Positions 1 to 5,449 of a stretch of DNA of 5,888 nucleotides are shown here, piece after piece. The translations under genes were made by a program, and so were the position numbers. How positions within the stretch are numbered: the stretch's first letter is position 1; each line of letters starts with the position of its first letter. This DNA comes from Actinomycetes bacterium (lineage in GTDB: Bacteria; Actinomycetota; Acidimicrobiia; Acidimicrobiales; Acidimicrobiaceae): positions 1 through 5,888 of the forward strand of contig JAKBSX010000039.1 in NCBI GenBank assembly GCA_021844725.1. Direction: 5' to 3'. The notes below the pieces were generated by a model, which did no database searches, was not told the DNA's origin, and was given only the letters and a program-made list of their open reading frames with translations.

Positions 1-813
1 TTGGGGGGTCACAGGACGTAGAGGGACACTGCAGCAAAAGCCTGTTAGGGCTGAGCACAGCGGCCCAGCGAAGCGTCAACTCTCTGAAGGGCTAGTGGCG
101 TGAGCTGCTGGTTCTTCATGAATCCTCTCCCTCTAGGGAGAGGGGAGGTCAATGTGGTTCCCTTGGGCCTGGGCGGGTATAGAGGAAACAAGATATTATT
201 GATTTTTTGGCTATCTCACCGGGCTTAGGTGAGTTCATGCGAGGTAGCGAAACAAGCCTGCTTTGACAGCTTAGAACCAGACTGTTGTGCACCTGGTGCC
301 TGGCAGATAGTAAGAAAATGATAAAGCCGTCAACCCGCACATCGCATAGGTGGACCATGGGCGCAATGTATTAGAATAACCTCAGATGCAAACCTCAAGA
401 ACTTCTGCTTTGTCGATCACCGTCTCATGCATCGACTACCTCCGATCCACCTACGTACCGCGTATCGTCAAACAGCTTTGCAACCCAATGGTTGTAGGGA
501 TAGGTCGACGACGGGAGAAACATAAGCGCCCATCTTCGGGCCAAGATGCCACTTGTCCAACGGCCGGGGAGACTTGGGTGGATAGAGCAGGGATCATCGG
601 GCCAGGGAATATAAATGGAAGCAGTAGTCGCACTGGCAATCATGTGGAAAGAATGATTCCAAGGTGTTCACAACTCCAATCCTGCTTACCGGCAGCTACG
701 ATTGGGCTGGGACCGGATGGCTATGGTCGTGGTGCGGGGGCATTGGAGCATGAAGCCGCACAAATGGATGACATAGAATCGCTGTTTCCAATTATTACAG
801 GGAGGATCGCGTC
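1..813. other. Long region upstream of rsmD with no supported gene
   Basis: No recognisable protein, tRNA, rRNA or common structured RNA is seen here on either strand. Two frames are open from the left edge for about 30 codons each and stop near 95 and 103; they could be the tail of an upstream gene, but neither translation is recognised. The longest open frame is 386-817 on the plus strand (143 codons). Its product is poor in Leu (8 residues), rich in Gly, Arg and Ser, has six Cys and matches no family I know. It has no Shine-Dalgarno sequence, although a TAGAAT hexamer lies 8 bases before its ATG and its TGA overlaps the rsmD ATG. I do not call it a gene. A compact hairpin at 124-143 is listed separately. 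The stretch could be intergenic sequence, a decayed gene or an unrecognised RNA. Confidence 0.6.
124..143. repeat. Perfect 8-bp inverted repeat, REP-like hairpin
   Basis: CCTCTCCC (124-131) and GGGAGAGG (136-143) are perfect inverted complements around a four-base TCTA loop, and a further GGAGG follows at 144-148. No T-run follows, so it is not a typical intrinsic terminator in either direction. The pyrimidine-rich arm and purine-rich arm resemble dispersed REP-type palindromes found between genes in many bacteria. Only one copy is present in this window, so repeat status is inferred. Confidence 0.45.
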
Positions 814-1347
814 ATGAGGGTGCTGACAGGGGACAACGGGAGCCGAAAGCTGTCCTCGGGAGTTTCCCCACTGACTAGACCTACAACAGCGAGGGTCAGG
901 AAATCAATATTCGACATAATTTGGTCTCGAGCCGGGATAGAGGGCAGTAGGTTTCTTGATCTGTTTGCCGGTACTGGAGCGATGGGGATAGAGGCATTAT
1001 CCAGGGGTGCCGAAGAGGTATTTTTCGTGGATAATTCACGAGTGGCTATTAACGTCGTCAAGGATAATTTGAAGGCTCTTCAGATCGCACCTTCGCGTTT
1101 TAGGGTCGTTTTATCTGATTATGAAAGTTTTTTGCAAAGTTACGACGGCAAAGAGTTCGATGTAGCATTGCTTGACCCTCCTTATTCGTTTGACGATTGG
1201 CCAAGACTAGCCGAACTGGTTCCGTCTGCTATTTTGGTCTGTGAGAGTGATAGATCAATTGAAGTTCCAGCAGGTATTAAAAAGATCTTAGAGAGGAAGT
1301 ACGGAACCACCCGTGTTACTCTAGTTGCCAAAAATAGTCGAGTCTAG
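814..1347 (+). CDS. rsmD: 16S rRNA (guanine(966)-N2)-methyltransferase RsmD
   Basis: This is an S-adenosylmethionine-dependent methyltransferase. The family methylates the N2 amino group of G966 (E. coli numbering) of 16S rRNA during small-subunit assembly in the cytoplasm. The 177-residue product has the family's features in order: the N-terminal RPTTARVRKSIFD segment (22-34), the SAM-binding LDLFAGTGAMGIEALSRGA loop (48-66), an acidic residue after beta-2 (VDNS, 72-75) and the catalytic DPPY (121-124). Length is close to the usual 180-190. The ATG at 814 is supported by GGAGG at 801-805, eight bases upstream, and by the typical MRV-type N-terminus. coaD follows after 14 bases, the common rsmD-coaD pairing, so the two are probably cotranscribed. 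No damage is seen. Confidence 0.96.
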   Translation: MRVLTGDNGSRKLSSGVSPLTRPTTARVRKSIFDIIWSRAGIEGSRFLDLFAGTGAMGIEALSRGAEEVFFVDNSRVAINVVKDNLKALQIAPSRFRVVLSDYESFLQSYDGKEFDVALLDPPYSFDDWPRLAELVPSAILVCESDRSIEVPAGIKKILERKYGTTRVTLVAKNSRV

Positions 1348-1361
1348 CAAAGAAAGGTCCT

Positions 1362-1847
1362 GTGAGATCGTTGAAGGTAGCACTATTCCCAGGTTCGTTT
1401 GATCCTTTTCACAATGGGCATCTGGAGATTGTGGAGAGGGCTTCGCGGTTGTTCGATAAGATCGTCGTTGCGGCGATGCGAAACCCCCAGAAGGCTGGTC
1501 CTCTGTTTTCACTTGAGGAACGACAGAAATTGATCGAGATGAGTGTGGCCCATATTCCTAACGTGGAAATAGTGAGTCTATCTACGCTGGTGGTGACCCT
1601 GGCTAATGAATTGGGTGCCTCTGTGATTATTCGGGGCCTTCGAGCTGTGTCTGATTTCGAAAATGAACTCCAGATGGCGCAGATGAATCGGGAACTGTCG
1701 GGGATTGATACCGTATTTATTCCCACTAGTGCTGAATTTTCGTTTCTGGCCTCTCGCCTTTTGCGTGAAGTTGCAGCTTACGGCGGAGATGTTACTTCAA
1801 TGGTGCCAGGTCCTATTGCTGTAGCCTTTGCTTCAAAAGTTGGGTAA
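1362..1847 (+). CDS. coaD: Phosphopantetheine adenylyltransferase (CoaD)
   Basis: CoaD transfers AMP from ATP to 4'-phosphopantetheine, giving dephospho-CoA, the penultimate step of coenzyme A synthesis. The 161-residue product shows the nucleotidyltransferase signature PGSFDPFHNGH (10-20, with HxGH at 17-20), the NPQK segment (41-44), IRGLR (90-94), the ENELQMAQMNREL helix (100-112) and the C-terminal REVAAYGGDV with VP (135-149). Length fits the family (about 157-165). The start is uncertain. GTG at 1362 has AAAGG at 1353-1357 only four bases away. TTG at 1371 would give MKVALFPGSFDP, closer to the usual N-terminus, with GTGAG just upstream. The motif usually written ISSxLV is LASRLL here (129-134), so the first Ser is Ala. 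The gene follows rsmD by 14 bases. Its product supplies the CoA used to charge the ACP encoded downstream. Confidence 0.96.
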   Translation: MRSLKVALFPGSFDPFHNGHLEIVERASRLFDKIVVAAMRNPQKAGPLFSLEERQKLIEMSVAHIPNVEIVSLSTLVVTLANELGASVIIRGLRAVSDFENELQMAQMNRELSGIDTVFIPTSAEFSFLASRLLREVAAYGGDVTSMVPGPIAVAFASKVG

Positions 1848-1855
1848 GTTGTATA

Positions 1856-1884
1856 TTGGCGGGTATTTGTAATTAGGTTACATT
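1856..1884 (+). promoter_or_regulatory. Possible sigma-70-type promoter before the SepIVA-like gene
   Basis: TTGGCG (1856-1861) and TACATT (1879-1884) are separated by 17 bases in the 47-base gap after coaD. The -35 keeps TTG and the -10 matches four of six consensus bases, including T1, A2 and T6. Transcription would begin only a few bases before the GTG at 1895. Such hexamer pairs occur by chance, so this is a weak prediction. Confidence 0.25.
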
Positions 1885-1894
1885 AGGCGGATCA

Positions 1895-2464
1895 GTGAGC
1901 GATAACGATTATCCAGAGCAAAGGATTTCCCTCGAAGAGGCATTGGCTGCTATTGCTGATCTCCTAGAGAATGCAAAGGCGATGCCCCTTTCTGCCTCAG
2001 TGCTGGTCCAGAGGGATGAACTACTGTTCCTTGTGGATGCTGCCCTTGAAGCGATCCCCAGGGAGATTAGGCAAGCTCAGATGGTGTTGCGCGAGCGGCA
2101 TGAGATTGCAGAGAAGGCTCATTTTGAAGCCGATGAGATTATTCAAGCAGCAACTTCCAAAGCCGAACGACTGGTCTCACGAACTGAAATTGTACGTCAA
2201 GCTAATCAGACAGCAGCCCGCATGATACAAGATGCAAAAGAGGAGGCAGCAAGGTTGAAGTATGCTGCTGAGGATTTTGTTGATCAGAAATTGGCTGGGT
2301 TTGAGATTGCTTTGGAATCTATAGCAAAATCAGTTAAAGCTGGCAGGGCAAAGTTGGCTTCGCAATTGGGCCAGTCTTTTGATCCAAAGGATCCTCTAGG
2401 GGAGTTGGAGTTGGAAGATGATGTCGAAGACAACCAATCATTTTTTGACCAGGATTATCGATGA
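1895..2464 (+). CDS. SepIVA/DivIVA-like coiled-coil protein
   Basis: This 189-residue soluble protein resembles the actinobacterial family that includes mycobacterial SepIVA, a DivIVA-domain cell-division factor. In mycobacteria that gene lies next to the DUF177, rnc and mutM genes, as it does here. Visible parts are: a short N-terminal helix with DLLENAKAMPLSASVLVQRDELL (22-44), the family's most recognisable stretch; LEAIPREI (51-58); then a long Ala/Glu/Lys/Arg-rich helix, probably coiled coil, to about 155; and a very acidic tail (165-189). There is no signal peptide or membrane segment. The start GTG has AGGCGG at 1885-1890. The stop overlaps the yceD ATG (ATGA at 2461-2464), which indicates translational coupling. 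Septal or envelope organisation is inferred from the family. Older annotation often calls such proteins ATP synthase subunit B-like or hypothetical because of the helix. Confidence 0.8.
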   Translation: MSDNDYPEQRISLEEALAAIADLLENAKAMPLSASVLVQRDELLFLVDAALEAIPREIRQAQMVLRERHEIAEKAHFEADEIIQAATSKAERLVSRTEIVRQANQTAARMIQDAKEEAARLKYAAEDFVDQKLAGFEIALESIAKSVKAGRAKLASQLGQSFDPKDPLGELELEDDVEDNQSFFDQDYR

Positions 2465-2994
2465 ATACTAAGCACGCATTTTCGCTGGGGGTAACCCATA
2501 TAAGCAAAGATCCAGGTTCCACGTTGAGTTTTGATCTGGTCGGATATATTGATGACCTTAAGGTGGGTTCATCCTATGTGGGCCGAAATACCGAGATTGA
2601 GGTTTCAGGAATTGCTGAAGCGGTACATGGGGGAATTTTGATATCAGGTCACATAGTGACTAGCTGGGGTGGGGAGTGCAGACGTTGTCTTGAGGACGCT
2701 TCCGGAAGGATAGACGTGTCTGTCAGAGAACTCTTTGAAAGGCAGGATAAGGATTCAGGTCCAAGTCTCGATACCGATACATATCGATACGTTGGCGAGG
2801 TTCTGGATCTACGGGATATGGTCAAGGATCAGGTGCTGTTGGAACTCCCTATTGCACCTCTATGTAAAACTGAATGTCGCGGCCTTTGCGTACATTGCGG
2901 GGTGAATTTAAACCAGGCTCAATGTGACTGCGAATTGTCGATCAGGGATCCGAGGTGGAATGTTCTTGACGCTTTATTGGATAAAGACCGATAG
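2461..2994 (+). CDS. yceD: DUF177 / YceD family protein
   Basis: This is a DUF177 (YceD) family member. The family is found beside rpmF in most bacteria and is implicated in 23S rRNA or large-subunit biogenesis, but no reaction is established. The 177-residue product has the family pattern: CRRCL (73-77); an acidic, variable stretch; EVLDLRDMVKDQVLLELP (113-130); PLC (133-135); and a C-terminal Cys-rich part with CRGLCVHCGVNLN (139-151), CDC (155-157) and DPRW (163-166). The eight cysteines at 73, 76, 135, 139, 143, 146, 155 and 157 suggest a metal-binding ribbon. ATG at 2461 overlaps the preceding stop by four bases, which fixes the start. A 123-base gap separates it from rpmF, longer than usual for this pair. 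Confidence 0.93.
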   Translation: MNTKHAFSLGVTHISKDPGSTLSFDLVGYIDDLKVGSSYVGRNTEIEVSGIAEAVHGGILISGHIVTSWGGECRRCLEDASGRIDVSVRELFERQDKDSGPSLDTDTYRYVGEVLDLRDMVKDQVLLELPIAPLCKTECRGLCVHCGVNLNQAQCDCELSIRDPRWNVLDALLDKDR

Positions 2995-3051
2995 GATATA
3001 ACTCTGAATTTTGCTTATTATGTAAACCGGTTTTAATCGGCCTGCATAAGG

Positions 3052-3080
3052 TTGATTACACCTAAACTGTGCTGGTTAAT
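3052..3080 (+). promoter_or_regulatory. Weak promoter candidate in the yceD-rpmF gap
   Basis: The gap between yceD and rpmF (2995-3117) is AT-rich and holds TTGATT (3052-3057) and GTTAAT (3075-3080) 17 bases apart. The -35 is good, but the -10 lacks the conserved A at its second position. A perfect 10-base palindrome, AAACCGGTTT, lies upstream at 3024-3033 and could be a protein-binding site or chance. A separate start for rpmF and plsX would fit the gap length, but this is only inference. Confidence 0.2.
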
Positions 3081-3117
3081 TTGTAAAAATAATTTGGATT
3101 TTTGAGAGCGAGTAAAA

Positions 3118-3297
3118 ATGGCTGTTCCTAAGAGGAAAACTTCCAAGGCGAAGACCAGGTCTAAAAGAGCTTCCGCCTGGTCGCTAAAGCTTCCGGCGCG
3201 CAGTGTCTGCCCTCAATGCAATGCGTCGAAGCAACCTCATGTTGTCTGTCCGGCATGTGGATGGTACCACGGCCGTCAGGCAGTTGAAGTAGGCTAA
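3118..3297 (+). CDS. rpmF: 50S ribosomal protein L32, zinc-ribbon form
   Basis: The 59-codon product is bacterial ribosomal protein bL32, a small basic component of the large subunit. It begins MAVPKRKTSKAKTRSKRA, the classic basic N-terminal tail of L32, continues with a Trp at 21, and carries two CxxC pairs (C31/C34 and C44/C47) that form a zinc ribbon. The C-terminal CGWYHGRQAV segment (47-56) is also typical. All four cysteines are intact, so this is the zinc-binding form and not the Cys-less paralogue some bacteria use under zinc limitation. GAGAG at 3104-3108 is a modest ribosome-binding site nine bases before the ATG. It lies between yceD and plsX as in many bacteria, and plsX starts two bases after its stop. 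Confidence 0.96.
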   Translation: MAVPKRKTSKAKTRSKRASAWSLKLPARSVCPQCNASKQPHVVCPACGWYHGRQAVEVG

Positions 3298-3299
3298 TC

Positions 3300-4277
3300 G
3301 TGCTCCCTATTGCGCTCGACGTGGAGGGTGGAGATAACGCTCCAGGGGTTGTTATCGAAGGTGCTCGCAGGGCTCGTGACGAGCTGGGAGTTCCAATCCT
3401 TATGGTTGGACGATCAGAGACCCTGGCTAGCCTAGGAGATTTTGAGCAATTTGAGGTGACCGAAGTCATTGCAATGGACGAAGATCCTGCCTCATCGGTC
3501 CGCTCTAAGCGTGATTCTTCTTTAGTCAGATGCGCTGAGTTGGTTAGAGATAAGCGTGCCTCAGCTACTATTTCTGCAGGGAATACTGGAGCTGCCATGG
3601 CGTCAGCGTTGCTAAAAATGGGAAGATTGCACGGTGTGGCCCGTCCTGCTATCGCCACTACTATTCCAGTGCCGGGCTCAACTCCCACGGTTCTTTTGGA
3701 TTCTGGGGCAAATTCTGAATGCCTTCCCTCCTGGTTAGTCCAATTCGGCCAAATGGGGGCTGTGTTTTCCAGGGAGGCTTTTGATATTCCTGATCCCAAG
3801 GTCGGGATCATGTCGATAGGTGAAGAAAAGTCGAAAGGAAATTCCTTAGTCAAAGAGGCACATCAACTTCTGGAAAAAGCACCGGGAATCAATTTCATTG
3901 GCAACGTGGAAGGCCGTGACGTAATGTCGAGTAGCGTCGACGTCGTAGTGACCGATGGCTTTACTGGCAATGTGGTGCTAAAGACTTTAGAGGGCGCTGT
4001 AAAGGCTATGGGTAAAGCTGTAGTTGATGCACTGAAGCGGGGAGATGACGGTAACAACGTATTTGAGTTGTCCATACCGAAGTTGCTCGGCCTGTGGTCT
4101 GAACTTGACCCAGACTCCTACGGAGGGGCAATGCTGCTTGGAGTTAACGGCGTAAGTGTGATATCTCACGGCTCATCGTCATCTAATGCAATTTTCCATG
4201 CAATTCGAACCACTTCTGTTTTAGTGGAACATGGTTTGATCGACAAGCTAGCTGGGGCGTTGATCCCAGCACAATAG
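3300..4277 (+). CDS. plsX: Phosphate acyltransferase PlsX
   Basis: PlsX converts acyl-ACP and inorganic phosphate to acyl-phosphate, the donor used by PlsY to acylate glycerol-3-phosphate in phospholipid synthesis; it is a peripheral membrane enzyme. The 325-residue product matches the family along its whole length: GGDNAPG (10-16), SAGNTGA (92-98), LLDSGAN (132-138), GEEKSKGN (174-181), GNVEGRD (201-207), VVTDGFTGNVVLK (216-228) and a late HGSSSS segment. The first motif, usually DAMGGD, reads DVEGGD (7-12). The GTG start has no strong ribosome-binding site and lies two bases past the rpmF stop, so translation is probably coupled to rpmF. The acyl-ACP partner is encoded next by acpP, giving a short plsX-acpP-rnc order without fabD or fabG between them. 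Confidence 0.96.
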   Translation: MLPIALDVEGGDNAPGVVIEGARRARDELGVPILMVGRSETLASLGDFEQFEVTEVIAMDEDPASSVRSKRDSSLVRCAELVRDKRASATISAGNTGAAMASALLKMGRLHGVARPAIATTIPVPGSTPTVLLDSGANSECLPSWLVQFGQMGAVFSREAFDIPDPKVGIMSIGEEKSKGNSLVKEAHQLLEKAPGINFIGNVEGRDVMSSSVDVVVTDGFTGNVVLKTLEGAVKAMGKAVVDALKRGDDGNNVFELSIPKLLGLWSELDPDSYGGAMLLGVNGVSVISHGSSSSNAIFHAIRTTSVLVEHGLIDKLAGALIPAQ

Positions 4278-4304
4278 GTTGTGCCGAAGTTGTGCAATTA
4301 CATC

Positions 4305-4328
4305 GATCTGATGCGGTCGAGTCAGATT
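4305..4328. other. Small hairpin in the plsX-acpP gap
   Basis: ATCTGA (4306-4311) and TCAGAT (4322-4327) are inverted complements, and flanking G-U pairs could extend the stem to eight pairs around an eight-base loop. No T-run follows, so it does not look like a terminator. The rest of the 113-base gap (4278-4390) is AT-rich, with no convincing promoter pair; TTGTTG at 4332-4337 lacks a good partner. It could be a processing or stability element, or chance. Confidence 0.25.
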
Positions 4329-4390
4329 AGCTTGTTGCTCAGATATGAAATTATTAGCAAATAGTCCTTAGTCGAAAGTCTGGAGTTCAA

Positions 4391-4657
4391 TTGGACCGAA
4401 GTCAAGTTTTTGAAATTATTCGTGATCATCTGGCGGATATATTAGAGATAGATCCGTCCCGGATTAGCGAAACCAGTTCATTTACTGAGGATCTCAATGC
4501 CGATTCTCTTGCTTTGATTGAATTAGTTGAAGCTATTGAAGAAGAATTTTCTTCCCAGGGTAACCAATTCCGAATTGAAGATGAAGATCTTGAAGAGTTG
4601 AAGACGGTCCGTGACTCAGTTGACTATGTGGTGGAGAAACTCAATCTGGAGACTTGA
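4391..4657 (+). CDS. acpP: Acyl carrier protein
   Basis: This small acidic protein carries growing acyl chains on a 4'-phosphopantetheine arm. The 88-residue sequence has the attachment motif DSL with Ser39 (LNADSLALIELVEAIEEEF, 35-53) and the four-helix ACP pattern, ending in VRDSVDYVVEKL. It is about ten residues longer than E. coli AcpP, mostly from a few extra residues after helix 2 (SSQGNQF, 54-60). From memory this resembles ACPs of Acidimicrobiia. The start is TTG at 4391, supported by GGAG at 4382-4385, five bases upstream; no in-frame ATG is near. It sits between plsX, whose product uses acyl-ACP, and rnc, a classical position for the housekeeping fatty-acid ACP. The prosthetic group derives from CoA, which coaD helps make. 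Confidence 0.95.
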   Translation: MDRSQVFEIIRDHLADILEIDPSRISETSSFTEDLNADSLALIELVEAIEEEFSSQGNQFRIEDEDLEELKTVRDSVDYVVEKLNLET

Positions 4658-4686
4658 GGGCAGTTATGTGTCAAGCCTGTTTGAGC

Positions 4687-4715
4687 TTAGCCAACGCCAT
4701 AACGTTTTCTATAAA
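4687..4715 (+). promoter_or_regulatory. Possible promoter just before rnc
   Basis: TATAAA (4710-4715) is a good -10 hexamer. The best -35 at 17-base spacing is TTAGCC (4687-4692), matching only three of six consensus bases. Transcription would start near 4722, leaving a leader of only a few bases before the GTG at 4729. It lies in the 71-base acpP-rnc gap and would give rnc-mutM its own transcript. The evidence is sequence only. Confidence 0.3.
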
Positions 4716-4728
4716 TGCAAAAGCCTAA

Positions 4729-5439
4729 GTGGAGGTTGTTCGGCTGTTTAATGCGTATTTAGAAACACTTGGTCTTTCTGGTCTGACCGGAGATGGTTTG
4801 CAGCGTGCTTTGACACACAGGTCTTATTGCGCAGAGCATCCAGGGGTGGAGTCTAACGAACGACTTGAATTCTTGGGCGATTCAATTTTGGGAGCCGTGG
4901 TTGGAAAATATGTTTTTGATAGGTTTCCCTCGTTTGAAGAAGGTCAACTCACTAAGTTGCGAGCGTCAGTGGTAAGCACTGAAAATTTGTCTAAAGTGTC
5001 TCGTGAGTTAGGCCTTGGTGAGCTGCTCCGTCTCGGTAGAGGCGAGGAACTGTCCGGAGGAAGAGAGAAGAATTCAATTTTGGCTGACGCCTTTGAGGCT
5101 GTGGTTGGCGAAATATATTTAGAGTTCGGCTTTAGTGCGGCCGAGCAGTTCGTGGTAAAAGTATTAGCTCCAAAGATTGAGCTCAATTCTCAAGGCCCTG
5201 GACACTTTGACTATAAATCCCGTTTGCAGGAGTACCTGGCACGTAACTCAATGAAGCCCCCGGTTTATGAGTTGAATTGGAGTGGCCCGGATCATTTGAG
5301 AAGCTTTGAAGCCGTGGTCTTGAGCGACGGGGTAGTTCTTGGAGCGGGGATTGGCAGCTCAAAAAAGCTGGCTGAGCAACAGGCTGCCCAAACCGCGCTG
5401 GAAATGTTATCTGGCACTGAACTCGATGGGGACTCCTAG
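4729..5439 (+). CDS. rnc: Ribonuclease III
   Basis: RNase III cleaves double-stranded RNA, including the stems that release 16S and 23S rRNA precursors, in the cytoplasm. The 236-residue product has the two expected domains. The catalytic domain (about 5-150) contains ALTHRSY (27-33), the signature ERLEFLGDSIL (44-54, metal ligands E47 and D51) and DAFEAVVGEIYLE (120-132, D120 and E123). A C-terminal double-stranded-RNA-binding domain (about 163-231) begins FDYKSRLQEYL and ends KKLAEQQAAQTALEML. All catalytic acids are present and length is normal. The start is uncertain. GTG at 4729 follows an in-frame TAA and has no upstream Shine-Dalgarno, whereas GGAGG at 4731-4735 lies eight bases before an in-frame CTG at 4744. 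mutM follows after ten bases and is probably cotranscribed. Confidence 0.96.
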   Translation: MEVVRLFNAYLETLGLSGLTGDGLQRALTHRSYCAEHPGVESNERLEFLGDSILGAVVGKYVFDRFPSFEEGQLTKLRASVVSTENLSKVSRELGLGELLRLGRGEELSGGREKNSILADAFEAVVGEIYLEFGFSAAEQFVVKVLAPKIELNSQGPGHFDYKSRLQEYLARNSMKPPVYELNWSGPDHLRSFEAVVLSDGVVLGAGIGSSKKLAEQQAAQTALEMLSGTELDGDS

Positions 5440-5449
5440 GAAACGCCCA

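Noticed and set aside
124..148. Intrinsic terminator
   Set aside because: The hairpin is strong but lacks a T-run on either side in the correct orientation.
154..228. 24-codon GTG frame preceded by GGAGG, with a hydrophobic end
   Set aside because: The GGAGG is part of the hairpin flank at 124-148, the spacing is only five bases, and such short frames are common by chance.
149..358. 69-codon minus-strand frame
   Set aside because: There is no family resemblance, no ribosome-binding site and no neighbour context.
425..643. Two overlapping minus-strand frames of 62-72 codons
   Set aside because: Neither has a recognisable product or ribosome-binding site, and upstream extension meets stops quickly.
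1971..2225. 84-codon alternative plus-strand frame inside the SepIVA-like gene
   Set aside because: It lies wholly within a better-supported coiled-coil gene, and its translation is Trp/Cys/Arg-rich with no known motif.
3161..3853. 230-codon open frame on the minus strand opposite rpmF and plsX
   Set aside because: It is antisense to two well-supported conserved genes, and its translation has no recognisable motif. It is explained by codon bias in plsX.
4715..4762. 15-codon ATG frame overlapping the rnc start
   Set aside because: It has no ribosome-binding site and no leader-peptide features, so it is likely chance. It is mentioned only in connection with the rnc start question.
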